Position numbers and translations under genes: made by a program
Part shown: positions 52,001-62,334 of the stretch, piece after piece
Layout: each line of letters opens with the position of its first letter
Position numbering within the stretch: position 1 is the stretch's first letter
Source of the DNA: Lysobacterales bacterium
GTDB taxonomy: Bacteria; Pseudomonadota; Gammaproteobacteria; Xanthomonadales; SZUA-5
Reading direction: 5' to 3'
Assembly (NCBI GenBank): GCA_022844135.1
Contig: JALHMG010000022.1
Coordinates: forward strand, 1 to 64,000
Length of the DNA: 64,000 nucleotides
Notes under the pieces: model-generated
Told to the model about the DNA's origin: nothing
The model's input: only the letters and a program-made list of their open reading frames with translations
Databases searched by the model: none

Positions 52001-52819
52001 CCGCTCGTCCTGCAGCCAAGCTTCGACTCTGACGACGATGTTGCGGCACCGTACGTGGCGCGCGGCGTGCGACCGAAGGTCGCGATCCTGCGCGAGCAAG
52101 GCGTCAACGGTCATTTCGAAATGGCGGCGGCGTTCGATCGCGCCGGTTTCGAAGCGATCGATGTGCATGTCAGCGATCTTGAATCCGGGCACCGCTCGCT
52201 GGCGGACATGCACGGCCTGGCTGCTTGCGGCGGGTTCTCTTACGGCGATGTACTTGGCGCCGGCCAGGGCTGGGCCAAAGGCATCCTGCATCACGCGCAG
52301 CTTGCGGACCAGTTCGCCGCATTTTTCGCCCGCCCTGAAACCTTCACCCTGGGCGTCTGCAACGGCTGCCAGATGCTGAGCGGACTCACCGCACTGATCC
52401 CCGGCACTGCACACTGGCCGCGGTTTTTGCGCAATCACTCCGAGCAGTACGAGGCGCGCCTTGTGCAAGTCGAGATCCTCGACTCGCCATCGGTGCTGCT
52501 CGCCGGGATGCGCGGATCGCGATTGCCTATCGTTGTTTCGCACGGCGAAGGCCGCGCCCATTGGTCCGGCGAGACCGATCTCACCGGCATGGCCGTTCGT
52601 TTCGTCGATGACGATCGGCCGGCGGCGCAGTTCCCGGCCAACCCCAACAGTTCGCCCGGCGGCGCCACCGGCTTTACCAGCCGCGACGGCCGCGCGCTGA
52701 TCCTGATGCCGCACCCCGAGCGCATCGTGCGTCGATTGCAAATGAGCTGGTGCCCACCGGGCGGCGACCCATCGCCATGGCAACGGCTGTTCTGGAATGC
52801 GCGGGCTTTTGTAGGGTAA
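49061..52819 (+). CDS. purL: Phosphoribosylformylglycinamidine synthase, large single-chain type (PurL)
   Basis: A 1252-residue enzyme of purine biosynthesis: it converts FGAR plus glutamine and ATP to FGAM. The N-terminal part begins [17 protein letters not shown], as in the E. coli type. The middle contains two PurM-like ATP/substrate domains ([25 protein letters not shown] in parts; [26 protein letters not shown]). The C-terminal glutaminase has its nucleophile in GVCNGCQML (Cys1100) and the His-Glu pair PHPERIV (His1218, Glu1220). All key residues are present. I chose ATG 49061 from the family start; the open frame upstream from 48416 overlaps the glycosyltransferase gene and is not coding. 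Confidence 0.96.
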   Translation: MAIHLLEGASMLSPFRIERLNRRVAPFGTEVVAVDEVFVVTGDGVDLAGLQVVLGGEATQSQAGPRGSGAERYVTPRIGTRSPWSSKATDIAHRCGFAVQRIERVQRLRFARWPEAASAQEAVLAQLHDPMTQSVVTDASELRSAIAHASGPLLHVQADLSTLTQANADLGLSLSGDELDYLSARYAELGRAATDAELMMFAQANSEHCRHKIFNASWTLDGVAQEQSLFGLIKHTHATSPAGTLTAYKDNAAVLTGFQAQRWMADASGVYRALAEPSHLAIKVETHNHPTAIAPYPGAATGAGGEIRDEGATGRGAKPKAGLTGFTTSHLRIPDAPQPWERARPLPGHLASALRIMTEGPIGAAAFNNEFGRPALGGYFRTYEQLDADYAYDKPIMIAGGLGAVRDGHVAKRSLQPGDALIVLGGPAMLIGLGGGAASSQQGGVGGSARDFASVQRDNAEVERRCQEVIDRCIALGEHNPIVSIHDVGAGGLSNALPELLHDSSVGGQIDMANIPNDDPSMSPMQIWCNEAQERYVLAVRPGDLPRFAALCERERCPFAHVGEAVADEHLSVRLNGEAIIDLPMDVLFGKAPKMHRVAPAYTPANLPLTSSDLPLREALLRVLRFPSVASKSFLITIGDRTVGGLSHRDQMVGPWQTPVSDVAVTLADFSGTSGEAMAMGERTPIAAIDARAAVRVATSEAILNLLAAPVARLSDIKLSANWMAAAGDEREDSALYASVAAVSEFCAALGISIPVGKDSLSMRARWQSESGPVQTRAPVSLIVSAFAPLQAVRGTLTPEPRVGDTLLVVRASAQRRLGASVWAQTQNQIGGEVPDIDSDGCARLAHWLIANKVAFHGYHDISDGGALIAAIEMAFASRCGLACAAMSTAELFAEEPGVMLAVAPAAFSEIRASALAAGLDAHPFGEVTTAPALTIGEQTFAMSDLIRAWGEVSWRIQRERDRPETADQEYARLCDYSSQPLVLQPSFDSDDDVAAPYVARGVRPKVAILREQGVNGHFEMAAAFDRAGFEAIDVHVSDLESGHRSLADMHGLAACGGFSYGDVLGAGQGWAKGILHHAQLADQFAAFFARPETFTLGVCNGCQMLSGLTALIPGTAHWPRFLRNHSEQYEARLVQVEILDSPSVLLAGMRGSRLPIVVSHGEGRAHWSGETDLTGMAVRFVDDDRPAAQFPANPNSSPGGATGFTSRDGRALILMPHPERIVRRLQMSWCPPGGDPSPWQRLFWNARAFVG

Positions 52820-52880
52820 GCGGGGCAGGCCGGCCCCGATTAACCAATCAACACATCGGGCGATACAGCCTGAGCAAATG

Positions 52881-54020
52881 TCATTTCAACTCAATCGGAT
52901 TCCCGCGCGAATCGAAGTCGACCGGAGATTGCCAATGGAAACGCGGAACCGGTTCCTGTGAGGTCGGCTGGCTCGCACACCCGGGAATGTTGGTTCCCGA
53001 CACTTCCTGGCTGATGTTGTACAACCTGATGCCAGTAGCAGTCGTCGCCGCTAACCAGTGCCCGTTCGGCGACAGGCTCAGATGCCCTTCGGTGAACGCG
53101 TAGTTGCCGCCCCAAGAGAACGGATACATGTCGATCGTCGACAAGACTTGGAGCGTAACCGCATCGTGCAGCCGCACACCGCGCTGCGCCGGTGAATCAA
53201 AACTCCAGTTTGAGGTCAGGAATTTCGAACCGTCGGGAAGAAAAACCGCGGCGCGAGGGCCATGGCTCGCGTATTGACCAAGGCGGCCGATCTCCTCCAG
53301 CGAAGCGTTCTTGCGATCGAATCTGAGTACGTAGGCGCCGTTGTAACTCGGAGCAATCAACGTCGATGCGCTTGCGTTTACTGCAACGTCGAACATGAAC
53401 CAGCCGGTATTGAAGGTCGCCAGGAATTGCGCGGATCGCGGGTCGTAAACTCTGACGGGGCCGGAGCTGATATTGGATTCCGCCACGGCCATCAATTGTG
53501 CATTCGTCGCGTAGGTGAGCATGGAATCCTGTTGTATCGCTTGGAGTTGATTTTCCACGCCGGACCTCACATCGAAGCGCCGCATCGGCACCCAGCCGGA
53601 GCCAGCAACACTCCCCGAAAGCAACAGCTCAGTCTCGTTGATGAACGCCGGCATAAACGTGCCGTTTTGATCGAACGATGGCGTAAACGCGCGCCCAATG
53701 ACATGGCGATGAACGTAGCGCTCTTGATACGAGAACCTCACCAGACCATTCTCCAGCCCATTCACGCCAACCGCAAAATGCGTACTCTTTGGCGAGACAT
53801 CAATACCATACAGGTCCTTATCGTCGAAATGTATGGTCTCTAATGTACAAGACAAAAGATCGTAGCGATGGATGTTCTTGCCGGCTGTGACATAGAGAAA
53901 GCCATCCGACGTGAAATCGTGATCGCGGACGGATGCAATAGGTATATCAGTGAACGTGGCCGCCCAGGAGATATTTGCCACAGATATTATTATTCCAAAC
54001 CCAACTAAAAGGTTTTTCAT
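52881..54020 (-). CDS. Secreted beta-propeller-like protein
   Basis: A 379-residue protein from ATG 54020 with a signal peptide (MKNLLVGFGIIISVANISWAATF). The rest looks like a seven-bladed WD40/YVTN-type propeller: repeated segments such as VRDHDFTSDGFLYVT, YGIDVSPKSTHFAVGV, LMAVAES, MFDVAVNASASTLIA and LSLSPNGHWLAATTATG. A longer frame from 54074 adds 18 residues before the signal peptide and is unlikely. It starts 17 bases after the stop of the small gene at 54038, so it is probably in the same transcript as the RHS gene. Confidence 0.72.
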   Translation of the reverse strand: MKNLLVGFGIIISVANISWAATFTDIPIASVRDHDFTSDGFLYVTAGKNIHRYDLLSCTLETIHFDDKDLYGIDVSPKSTHFAVGVNGLENGLVRFSYQERYVHRHVIGRAFTPSFDQNGTFMPAFINETELLLSGSVAGSGWVPMRRFDVRSGVENQLQAIQQDSMLTYATNAQLMAVAESNISSGPVRVYDPRSAQFLATFNTGWFMFDVAVNASASTLIAPSYNGAYVLRFDRKNASLEEIGRLGQYASHGPRAAVFLPDGSKFLTSNWSFDSPAQRGVRLHDAVTLQVLSTIDMYPFSWGGNYAFTEGHLSLSPNGHWLAATTATGIRLYNISQEVSGTNIPGCASQPTSQEPVPRFHWQSPVDFDSRGNPIELK

Positions 54021-54037
54021 TTTCTTGTTGTTCGACT

Positions 54038-54487
54038 TCAAATGGACGGTTTGATTGTGTTTTCCGCTATGCATCGAGAAAAATCGAGATTCATGACATT
54101 AGGGCCCGTAAACTCCAAAGAAACGATCTCGCCTTCGCTTGCATATAGTGCGGCTCTTATGCCATTTAATACAACTTCTCCTACCTTGTGCTCATCTCTT
54201 CGCAAAAGCAGGCTCTTCGAAAGTGGCACGAGCTTAACGCCACTTATTTTTGAGTATAGACAGTGATATTCATCGCCAACTGGCCCACGATCCACATAGT
54301 TGATACCCAGAATCTGTTCTTCGATGGCATGTCTGTCGGATTCGGCACACTGTGCAATTACATTGCCGATAATGTCGCGCTCGAGAACCGAGATGCTCGA
54401 GTGCGACATGCGCAAGAAGCGTCGGGGATACTTTAGCAATAGAGTTGTAAGCACATTTATTATTTTGTGCGCCGCTTTAGAGTTCAT
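54038..54487 (-). CDS. Small protein behind the RHS gene, candidate immunity protein
   Basis: A 149-residue protein without signal peptide or known domain (ISVLERDIIGNVIAQCAES, YHCLYSKISGVKLVPLSKS, IRAALYASEGEIVSLEF). Its ATG overlaps the stop of the giant RHS gene by four bases. Small genes in this place, directly after the variable end of an RHS/polymorphic toxin, usually encode the immunity protein that protects the maker. The base composition is more A+T-rich than its neighbours, often seen for swapped toxin-tip modules. The immunity role is inference from position; an accessory or secretion role is the alternative. Confidence 0.6.
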   Translation of the reverse strand: MNSKAAHKIINVLTTLLLKYPRRFLRMSHSSISVLERDIIGNVIAQCAESDRHAIEEQILGINYVDRGPVGDEYHCLYSKISGVKLVPLSKSLLLRRDEHKVGEVVLNGIRAALYASEGEIVSLEFTGPNVMNLDFSRCIAENTIKPSI

Positions 54488-57400
54488 CCTCCTCCCCCTG
54501 GACTATTCGCGGAGGCACCTAATGCGGTCCCTACGGCGACTGGTGGCGTTCTGAGCAGTTGTTGAAGGCCTTGTGGAACTGGTGAAGTTCTACCGAAGAA
54601 GTTCTTCATCATCCTCGGCATGAACCTGTAGGCGAAACTATCGGTGAGTTGATGAAACAGACGTGGCACGCCTGCGCCATTTAGGTTCGAATTCACAAAC
54701 CACCGGCCAACTGTATTATCCAACCACGCTTTGTAGTAAATGCTCGGCTTTCCTTTTGGCGTCAGTGGTCTAATGTACCTGTCAGGTATCCAATGCGACC
54801 ATTGCCAACCTTGTCGACCACGTCCAACAAGACCCACAGCACCGCCTAAGGCGAATCCCCCCTGAATTGCGCCGATTGTATGGGAGCCACCGAAAACGAT
54901 GTCGTCTTTCGGCGTGTAAGGGGCGAATCCTCCATCGAATGCCTGGTCCAACGCCCATCTAACATCATTAAGGTCGCCATAGCCGAAAGTAATGGCACTA
55001 TAAACGCCTTCGCCGAAGCCGGCGATGGCATCGGTTGCGAAGTCTCCGAAACTCCCAGGATGGGATGTTTCGTTGAACAGCTGCTGAAATGCCCCTGTCC
55101 GCGCACCCGAGGCGAAAGTACCTCCGCTAAGTAAACTGGTAGTTCCGCCGATTGCCGCACTCACGGCGGTCCTTCCAAGCACTGCTCCAAATGAATCACC
55201 CTCGATCTGGCCCACTGCTGGGCTCAGGGCTTCAGTAAAGCCGGCACTGAAAAACCCATGACCAAATTTCCCGCCTTGCAGATGGCTGAGCGTACCACCA
55301 GTCACCGCGTGCGCAGCGACTTTCGCAATAGCGCTACCGCTTTGGACTCGCACAACAATTTTCGCCGGGCCCACTAGTGTCGGAAAGTCCAGCGCAACAG
55401 CCTTGGTGAAGTAAGTGCCGATTCCCCAGAACGCAGCGGCGCTGATCGCACCCCAAAGGCCAGCTTTCAATGACCCAGTTGCGATTGCAGCGCTCGCAAA
55501 GCCTCCAGCGACCGCAACCAAGAACGACTTGAGCAGGGCGTTCGCTGCAAACAACCCGCCGCTGATAATCGCCGCCACAACGCCCACCACTATCCCTACC
55601 GCTTGCCTGAGGCTAAAGTTCCCTGTCGGATCGGTCGCAGTGAGCGGATTATTGAGTACGTAGCTGTATCGGTTAAGCCCCTGTGTCGCATCGGGTTCGA
55701 CGAAATCGTCGGCTTGGATAAACCGTCCGATCTCGGCGTCGTACAGGCGTGCTCCCATGTGGACCAGGCCTACTTCATCCAGCTGTTCGTGACCGGTGAA
55801 GCCTTGAGTGGTGGGACTGGCGGTGAAGACGGCCGATTGCAGCAATGTCATTAACGCCCAACTACCTGTTCCGCCGACGCCAGGCGTTGCGGCGTTCCGG
55901 CGTTGGCCGTGAGCGTTAAAGCTCTGCCGGCTCTTGAGGACGCCGGTCTCGCTGGCAACGGTGTCGATCGAGCCCAGGCTGTCGCGCAATAAATAGTCGT
56001 AGTTGGGCTCAGGATTGGCAAGGAAACTGGTGATCACCAGAAATCCACCGATGTAGCGCTTGGTGCTCTCGGTCCTGCCGTGACGGACAAACTCGACGTT
56101 GCCGACGTAACGCGTTCGGATGCTGTCGTTGTCGAGGCGCTCGTAGATGCTGCGATCGATCGCGTATTTGAAGCTCACCTCGGCCTGGATGGTCCCTTCG
56201 CTGGTCGGCTCGTTGCGCACAATGCGTTCGGGCAGATCGAAGCCGGTGTAAGTGATGCTCCGGATCACGCTGCCGTTCTTGCGCACCAGGGTGTTGTTGC
56301 CGTTTTCGTCGTAGCAGTAGCTTTTGTCTGCTACCAGGCTCACCGCATGCGGACCGGCGATGCGCGAGCACCCGGTTTGTCCGAGTGAGCTCCGGTACGC
56401 GTACGGACCGAGGTTCGCGGGACCACCGACGCCAGCGGACTTGTGGGTGATGTTCCCCAACTGATCGTACTGAAGACTCAGCGTGTTCACCGCGGTGATG
56501 ACGCCGGCAGCCCGCGTTTGTGTCACGGTTTCCAGGCGATCGAGCGCGTCGTATGCGAACGCCTCTTCCCAATCGGCACCGGCGGTCTGGTCGCGGCGTT
56601 TGATCAGATTGCCGTTTCTGTCCCACTCGGTGGTCCAATCCTGCAGTGTGCCGTTGACGACGCTGCCGCTAAAGGCGCCGGTTTTTATCGCAGCCAGTCT
56701 TCCGGTGTTGTTGTCGAAAGTGCGTTCACTGACGAGCGCATTGGTGCCGTGGTAGCGTTCGCGGCGCACTTGCTGGCGCGCGGTCAGGGCCATTACTTCG
56801 TTGTAGAGGATTCCGCTGGTGCCACTCGCTGCTTCGCGAACGCCGATCGGGAAGCCATCGCTTGAGTAGATTTGCAGCTGACCTAAGGGGCTATCGTTCT
56901 CCATACTAGCGTCGAAGGATTGAAACACGCGACCGTACTTGTCGTACGTGGTGCGACTGAAGTACTTATCGTCGTCGAGCAAGGTGAGCACGCTCGTCGA
57001 CCTCGCGAAGGCGTCGTAAGCGTAGTCGCGCGACATCGTCCCATAGCTTTCTTTCAGCAACAGACCGACGGGTCTCGCGCCCGTTCCGGGCAAGAATTGG
57101 TTACCCAAATCGTCGTAGGACCAGGTTGCGCCCGGCTCCTTTTCATAAACACCTGCGCTAACGCGACGGGCCTCGAAGCGCTGGATCATCCGACCTAGCG
57201 CGTCGTAGTAGTAGCCGCGTACCTGACCTTTCGCGTCGGTTTCGGTGAGCACTTCGCCGAGCGCGTTGTAGGTGTAGCTGATGAGTCCTTTGTCGGGGTC
57301 GCTGATGGCGCGCTTGCGACCCAACACGTCATAGCTCAGCACGGTGGTAATGGTCTGCCCAGCGCTGCTGCCGTTGCTTGGTGTACGCGTGGCGGCAGTA

Positions 57401-60400
57401 AGATTGCCGAAGGTGGTGCGCGCATAGTTCACCTGAAACGATGCGGCGTCGCGCGCCAGGGTGGTTTCCGCCATGCCGTTCTTGTCGATGGTGGTCGCGA
57501 AATTGCGCGGATTGAAGTTCACCGTTTGCATGCGGTTGAACTCGGCGCTTTGCACCGCGAACCCACCGTTGTAGCTCTCGGATGGGATTTGCACGTTGAC
57601 ACTGCGACCGAGCACATCGTAAGCGGTGCGCGTTTCGGCGGGCGAGGCGCCCGACTGTGGATCGCCGGCGCGATGGGTGGCCTGACTTGCCAGCGGATCG
57701 CGCGAGAAGAACGGCTCGCTGGCGACGCGTGCTCGGCCGAGGACATCGTAACGCGTGTAGGTGCTCGACCAGCGACTGGTATTCCCCGGATCGGCCTCAA
57801 TCGACTGATAGATGCGCATCGTGCTGAGGATTTGTCGTCCGAGCACGTCGAAGTAGGCGAAGGTCCGCGGCGCGATGCTGACCACGTTCTGGAAGCCTTC
57901 GCTGGAGTTGCCTTCGACGCGATAAATCGCACCGACCGGGCAGTTTACGCGCTGCGCGCCGCTCGGGATGCCGCCGGTTCCATCGGGCAGCGTGGTGCCT
58001 TGCGCGTCGACACACCAGGCGTAGCGCGAGCGACCGAAGGCACCGGTCTGGCTGCGCGCGAAGTGTTCGCGGCCGAGCGGACCGAAGAACTTCTCCGAAT
58101 ACACGCCGTGCGCGGTGAGGGCGCCGAGCGGATCGCCGAAGACGTTGCGGTTCAGAGCGCCCGACTGATCGACGCCCACGCGTTCGTTGTAGGCCTCAAG
58201 ACCCGCCGTGGTCGACTCGGAGAAGTATGGGCTTCGGGTGCCCTGCACAAAGCGCCCAAGGCTGTCGTATTCAGTGCGCGCGTAGCGTTGGAACTTGGTC
58301 GGCGTCGGTAACCACTGATCCTGACGGAACTGGCTCAGGTTCAAACACTCGGCGCGATTCGGAAAGTCGGCCACTGAACAGGTCACACTCAAGGTGCGAT
58401 TGCCGTCGCCATCAAGCACATAGTCGGTGCGCTGATGCATCCTGGCGCGTTCGTCCGCCGGGAACTCTGTGGCATCGTACATACCGCTGACTTCGGCGAT
58501 CAGCATGAGCGTCGTTGGATCGTACTCGAACGCGCTGCGTCGGCGCGTCTCCACAGAACCTCGGGCACTGACCACCGCGGAAAGCGACAGGCGCCCCAAG
58601 CGAATCCGCTCTGGATCGAGCGTGTTGTTGAGCGAGCCCAGGCAACCGACACCCTTGATCAACTGCACTGGCGCTTCCGGGCAGCCGTAGATGTTGACCT
58701 GGGCAGTTTGGTCGACCTGCTGGTTGTTCTGATCGAAGGTGTTGCTGATTTGCAGGATAAGGTTGGCGAACCCATCCATGCTCATTGTCGTCACGACGCG
58801 CTGGGCCAGCGCCTGGGTCGCCAGATCGAAGCGTTTCTCTTCGCTACTACCGGCGTACACCACGATCGGCTGGCGCGAGGTCGCGCTGAAGGCAGGCGTG
58901 CTGGTGTAGGCGCTATTCTGATCGCTGATGATTGCGCCGCTGGCGGCGCCTTTGCCGACAATGTTCATCCGCGCAAATCGATACGGCCCGCCAGCCTTGC
59001 CATCGGCAATCGGACAGATCGTGGGTCCGCAATTTTCCGGCGGCTCGACGAAGCACTGTGGTCCCAGCGGATCAGTCAGGCAGGGGTCGGGGGTCAAAGC
59101 GGTCAAAGCTTCGACCAGTGTCCGACTTGGGCGGCCGACGTAGGGATAGTCCTGTCGATAGTCGGTGGTGGTGAGCAGTCGGTTCTGGACGTCCTCGGTG
59201 CGGATAGCGGCGAAGCCCAAGAACCCACGTCCGCCGGTCTGCACCCGCGCACCGCGGTAGCTGTAGCGAATCTCGCTGGTCGCCAGCGAATCGACGGTGC
59301 ACGTCGGCGCATCGGCCGGGCAGCCGGGCGAGCTGGAACGCGCAACGCGCACCACCCACAACGGCGAAAACACATCGAAGATGGCGCTGCCGCGCGCATA
59401 GTTGAGTCGCGGCCCGTCATGCGCGCGCTCATAGACGTACTGATTGACCAGTGGCGCGTACTGAACCTCGTGCCGCGCACCCAGACCGTTGGCGACCTGT
59501 ACTATGCTGTCCTGGCCGCCGTAGCGCAAATTGGCTGCGACCACGTATAGGTTGTTGCTGCTGGTGTTGTTGGCGCGATAGCGCACCAACTCGGGCGCGC
59601 CGTCGCCGTTGATGTCGAGCGGCAGCGTCAGGTACTGGTTCGGGTCTTGGTTGCCGAGGACGATCGGCGAGCCGGTGGCGGCCGGTTCTTCCTGAAAACT
59701 GAAGCCGGCGGATGTGAATCGACGGTACACCAGCGGGTTCGAACCACTGCTGCAGCTAACGACGCACTGGCGAGGAAAGACCAGGTCCAGGCGTTTGTCG
59801 CCCGTGATGTCGACCAGTTGCGCGCGATCCGCTTCGCGCCGGCGCAAGGTGAAGTTCGGGGTTTCCCGCGGCAGCAAGTTACCAGCAGGCGCGTTACCGC
59901 CTCGATTGAGGCGAAAAGCAAACTGATCGATGCGTTGATCGCCGTTGCCGCTGACACGCTCGCGAAGGAGCACGTCGCCCAGCCCATCGGCGTTCAAGTC
60001 GGCAAACGAGGCGCTCAACAAATTTGGGGCGCTATCGCAAAACGCTGCGTTGGCGCCGCCGCCTACACATTGGCCAGCGCTGATGACAAAGGCATTGCCC
60101 ACGGGCGTTACTTTTGCCGTGACCCAGTATTTGGCCTCAACAAGTATTTGCTCTGGCGTTTCAAGCCGGTTGATGCTCGACCGCGAAGCCAGCTGCCAAC
60201 TGGGTTGATCGGTTCGAATCGGGGGCGGCGTGGGTTGCACACAGGAGCCAGGACCATTTGGGCACGCCGCCAGAAGTTCCGGCTCACAGGGGAGCTGATT
60301 GGGCACCGAAGGATTGCCGCAAGGTACGCAGGTTCCCCCGAGGCATTGAATGCCGCTACGGACCTTTTCCGCGTAAATCAGCAGATCGGCAATCCCGTCA

Positions 60401-62334
60401 CCCGTCAGATCGCCGGCGCGCGCGCTTTCGCGTTCTGTAGTTCCGAATGCAAGCATTGCGTCCGGCTCGAAACCAGAGAACGTTACGTCGCGATCGGTTG
60501 ATTCGAACTCATAAGCCAGTGTGCCGCTCGTAGCTCGCCGCAACAGTCGCGCATTCAGCCCGCCTTGTGGATCGCCGAACAGCAGATCCGGCAAACCGTC
60601 GCCATTCAAGTCGATGAAGTTCGAATCGCGGTCTTGCGAAAGCGCAATATTGACATCGGTTCCCAGGCTATCGAACACCCAGACGCCGTTCACTTTGATG
60701 GCCGGGAAGACCCTAAAGCGATGGCATGTCGCGCAGGTGCCGAAGTCCGGCACCATTGCAATCAGATCGTCCCGTCCATCACCGGTGAGATCGAACAAGT
60801 GCCAGATCAAGTCCCATCGAATTGGCGCATTGGCATCGAAGTTCGTCGCCGGACCTGCATCCTGGCAGCTCGGGATTTGCGGCGCGCTGGCGGGCGGCGT
60901 GCGCCGCGGAAACACATCGACGTTCTGCGATGGCGCCAGCCCAGTCTCGTTGCCGAGCGCGACCATGAAACGAAAGCGGAATGCGCTGGCGGCATTCGGG
61001 TCGCGCTCTCCTGCGGGATTGCCGGGGCAATTGCGATCCTTGATGTACACCGCATCCTGGCGCCCATCGCCGTTGACATCGCCGACCTTGAAATCGACAG
61101 CGAAGTTAATCAGATTGCTGTAGTTCTGCGATGTCGCAGGTGCCACATAGCCCTGTGGGAAATCGTTGTCGGCGACGTTATTCCACGCGAAGCGCGTTGG
61201 CGGATAACACACGTCCGCGCCGCCCGCGGGGTTGGGCGCACATTCGCTGAGCGCGACCAGCCGCGATTGTTTGGAGCCCGTTGCCGCGAGTCCGTAGGTC
61301 AAACGATAAGTACGCGCACGCACCTCTTGCATCGGATTTGGCCCGTTGTTGACCGGCCCAAACAAGGTGATCTCGCTCAGGCGCTGCGTCAGCGCCATGC
61401 GGCTGCCGCCGAAGAAGTCGACGCGCTGCGAATCGATCGGCATCGCCTCGTAGCTCAGCGCAGTGCGCGCATACGGTGCGCGAACGTAGGCTGCATTCAT
61501 GTCCAGACGATTGGCGACCCTGCCGGTATAGCGCGCTTCGGTGAGCAGCAGCTCGCCGGTCAACGCGTTGCCGGAGTACACGAAGTCGACGGTGTTGCCG
61601 CTGGCGTCGGCGATTCGGTCGAGCGCCTGAACCGTATAGCCGTCCGACTGCGCAGACGTGCCGTTATTCGGACGCAAGGCCGAACTTCCGGCATAGCCGT
61701 AGCGACGCATTGAGCCATCTTTAGGGAATACCAGCCAGAAATCGTTCTCACCATCCTTCTTCAGCGAATAGCCGCAGATGCGAGTCGCGGGATCAAGTTC
61801 TGAGCGATACGGCCGCTGCGGTGTTGTCGGGATTCCAGCCAGGATGGGGCAGCCGGTATCGAACGGAGCGAACACACGAAACAGCCGTTGCCCATCCAGG
61901 CAGTAAAAGCTCTCGCCCGTACCGGGAGTGAAATCCACACCGACATGCGGCCCGGCCCCATCGCCCGCTTCCACCGTCGATTTGCAGCGCGAAATCGCCG
62001 ATTGCCCACCGAGTGCGAAGCCGGTGCCAAGCGCACCGGTGGCGCTGCGGGCGTTGTAATCGAGCGAGAGTTTTGGCGTAAGCCCAGCAGTTCCGGGCAA
62101 CGCTGCAATCGGCACCGAGTACGTTGCCGCGCCACCCTCGTCGACCCGAAAATCGCCTGGTGTTGCGCCGACAGTGTTCGATGCGCTGTCGATCGATCCG
62201 ACAGGCTCACTGTGAGGTGCTGGCGGCGTCGCTGGTTGCGCCAAGGCGATCGATAGCATTGCTGCTTGTGCCATTGCCAACGCGATGACACTTCGCGTCG
62301 CTCGCGCGACGGAATCACAGATTACGGTGCGCAT
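54484..62334 (-). CDS. SpvB/RHS-repeat protein, polymorphic-toxin-like, 2616 residues
   Basis: Translation from ATG 62334, with GGGGGAA upstream and a signal peptide (MRTVICDSV to ALAQ, about 33 residues). Domains in order: SpvB N-terminal domain (GGAATYSVPIAALPGTAGL), a run of FG-GAP/VCBS repeats with D-x-N/T-G-D-G-x-x-D motifs (DVNGDGRQDAV, DLTGDGRDDLI, DLNGDGLPDLL, DITGDKRLDLV), a TcdB-like middle (ANGLGARHEVQYAPL), many RHS/YD repeats (YDVLGR, YDALGRM) and the RHS core end (FTGHEQLDEVGLVHMGARLY, then NPLTATDPTGNFS near residue 2230). The last 385 residues are the variable tip, with hydrophobic helices and no toxin fold I recognise. The layout is a secreted TcB/TcC-like shell with a C-terminal effector. 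The immunity candidate follows. Confidence 0.88.
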   Translation of the reverse strand: MRTVICDSVARATRSVIALAMAQAAMLSIALAQPATPPAPHSEPVGSIDSASNTVGATPGDFRVDEGGAATYSVPIAALPGTAGLTPKLSLDYNARSATGALGTGFALGGQSAISRCKSTVEAGDGAGPHVGVDFTPGTGESFYCLDGQRLFRVFAPFDTGCPILAGIPTTPQRPYRSELDPATRICGYSLKKDGENDFWLVFPKDGSMRRYGYAGSSALRPNNGTSAQSDGYTVQALDRIADASGNTVDFVYSGNALTGELLLTEARYTGRVANRLDMNAAYVRAPYARTALSYEAMPIDSQRVDFFGGSRMALTQRLSEITLFGPVNNGPNPMQEVRARTYRLTYGLAATGSKQSRLVALSECAPNPAGGADVCYPPTRFAWNNVADNDFPQGYVAPATSQNYSNLINFAVDFKVGDVNGDGRQDAVYIKDRNCPGNPAGERDPNAASAFRFRFMVALGNETGLAPSQNVDVFPRRTPPASAPQIPSCQDAGPATNFDANAPIRWDLIWHLFDLTGDGRDDLIAMVPDFGTCATCHRFRVFPAIKVNGVWVFDSLGTDVNIALSQDRDSNFIDLNGDGLPDLLFGDPQGGLNARLLRRATSGTLAYEFESTDRDVTFSGFEPDAMLAFGTTERESARAGDLTGDGIADLLIYAEKVRSGIQCLGGTCVPCGNPSVPNQLPCEPELLAACPNGPGSCVQPTPPPIRTDQPSWQLASRSSINRLETPEQILVEAKYWVTAKVTPVGNAFVISAGQCVGGGANAAFCDSAPNLLSASFADLNADGLGDVLLRERVSGNGDQRIDQFAFRLNRGGNAPAGNLLPRETPNFTLRRREADRAQLVDITGDKRLDLVFPRQCVVSCSSGSNPLVYRRFTSAGFSFQEEPAATGSPIVLGNQDPNQYLTLPLDINGDGAPELVRYRANNTSSNNLYVVAANLRYGGQDSIVQVANGLGARHEVQYAPLVNQYVYERAHDGPRLNYARGSAIFDVFSPLWVVRVARSSSPGCPADAPTCTVDSLATSEIRYSYRGARVQTGGRGFLGFAAIRTEDVQNRLLTTTDYRQDYPYVGRPSRTLVEALTALTPDPCLTDPLGPQCFVEPPENCGPTICPIADGKAGGPYRFARMNIVGKGAASGAIISDQNSAYTSTPAFSATSRQPIVVYAGSSEEKRFDLATQALAQRVVTTMSMDGFANLILQISNTFDQNNQQVDQTAQVNIYGCPEAPVQLIKGVGCLGSLNNTLDPERIRLGRLSLSAVVSARGSVETRRRSAFEYDPTTLMLIAEVSGMYDATEFPADERARMHQRTDYVLDGDGNRTLSVTCSVADFPNRAECLNLSQFRQDQWLPTPTKFQRYARTEYDSLGRFVQGTRSPYFSESTTAGLEAYNERVGVDQSGALNRNVFGDPLGALTAHGVYSEKFFGPLGREHFARSQTGAFGRSRYAWCVDAQGTTLPDGTGGIPSGAQRVNCPVGAIYRVEGNSSEGFQNVVSIAPRTFAYFDVLGRQILSTMRIYQSIEADPGNTSRWSSTYTRYDVLGRARVASEPFFSRDPLASQATHRAGDPQSGASPAETRTAYDVLGRSVNVQIPSESYNGGFAVQSAEFNRMQTVNFNPRNFATTIDKNGMAETTLARDAASFQVNYARTTFGNLTAATRTPSNGSSAGQTITTVLSYDVLGRKRAISDPDKGLISYTYNALGEVLTETDAKGQVRGYYYDALGRMIQRFEARRVSAGVYEKEPGATWSYDDLGNQFLPGTGARPVGLLLKESYGTMSRDYAYDAFARSTSVLTLLDDDKYFSRTTYDKYGRVFQSFDASMENDSPLGQLQIYSSDGFPIGVREAASGTSGILYNEVMALTARQQVRRERYHGTNALVSERTFDNNTGRLAAIKTGAFSGSVVNGTLQDWTTEWDRNGNLIKRRDQTAGADWEEAFAYDALDRLETVTQTRAAGVITAVNTLSLQYDQLGNITHKSAGVGGPANLGPYAYRSSLGQTGCSRIAGPHAVSLVADKSYCYDENGNNTLVRKNGSVIRSITYTGFDLPERIVRNEPTSEGTIQAEVSFKYAIDRSIYERLDNDSIRTRYVGNVEFVRHGRTESTKRYIGGFLVITSFLANPEPNYDYLLRDSLGSIDTVASETGVLKSRQSFNAHGQRRNAATPGVGGTGSWALMTLLQSAVFTASPTTQGFTGHEQLDEVGLVHMGARLYDAEIGRFIQADDFVEPDATQGLNRYSYVLNNPLTATDPTGNFSLRQAVGIVVGVVAAIISGGLFAANALLKSFLVAVAGGFASAAIATGSLKAGLWGAISAAAFWGIGTYFTKAVALDFPTLVGPAKIVVRVQSGSAIAKVAAHAVTGGTLSHLQGGKFGHGFFSAGFTEALSPAVGQIEGDSFGAVLGRTAVSAAIGGTTSLLSGGTFASGARTGAFQQLFNETSHPGSFGDFATDAIAGFGEGVYSAITFGYGDLNDVRWALDQAFDGGFAPYTPKDDIVFGGSHTIGAIQGGFALGGAVGLVGRGRQGWQWSHWIPDRYIRPLTPKGKPSIYYKAWLDNTVGRWFVNSNLNGAGVPRLFHQLTDSFAYRFMPRMMKNFFGRTSPVPQGLQQLLRTPPVAVGTALGASANSPGGGG

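Noticed and set aside
52820..52850. Terminator behind purL
   Set aside because: The GC-rich hairpin around 52822-52842 is short and lacks a T run.
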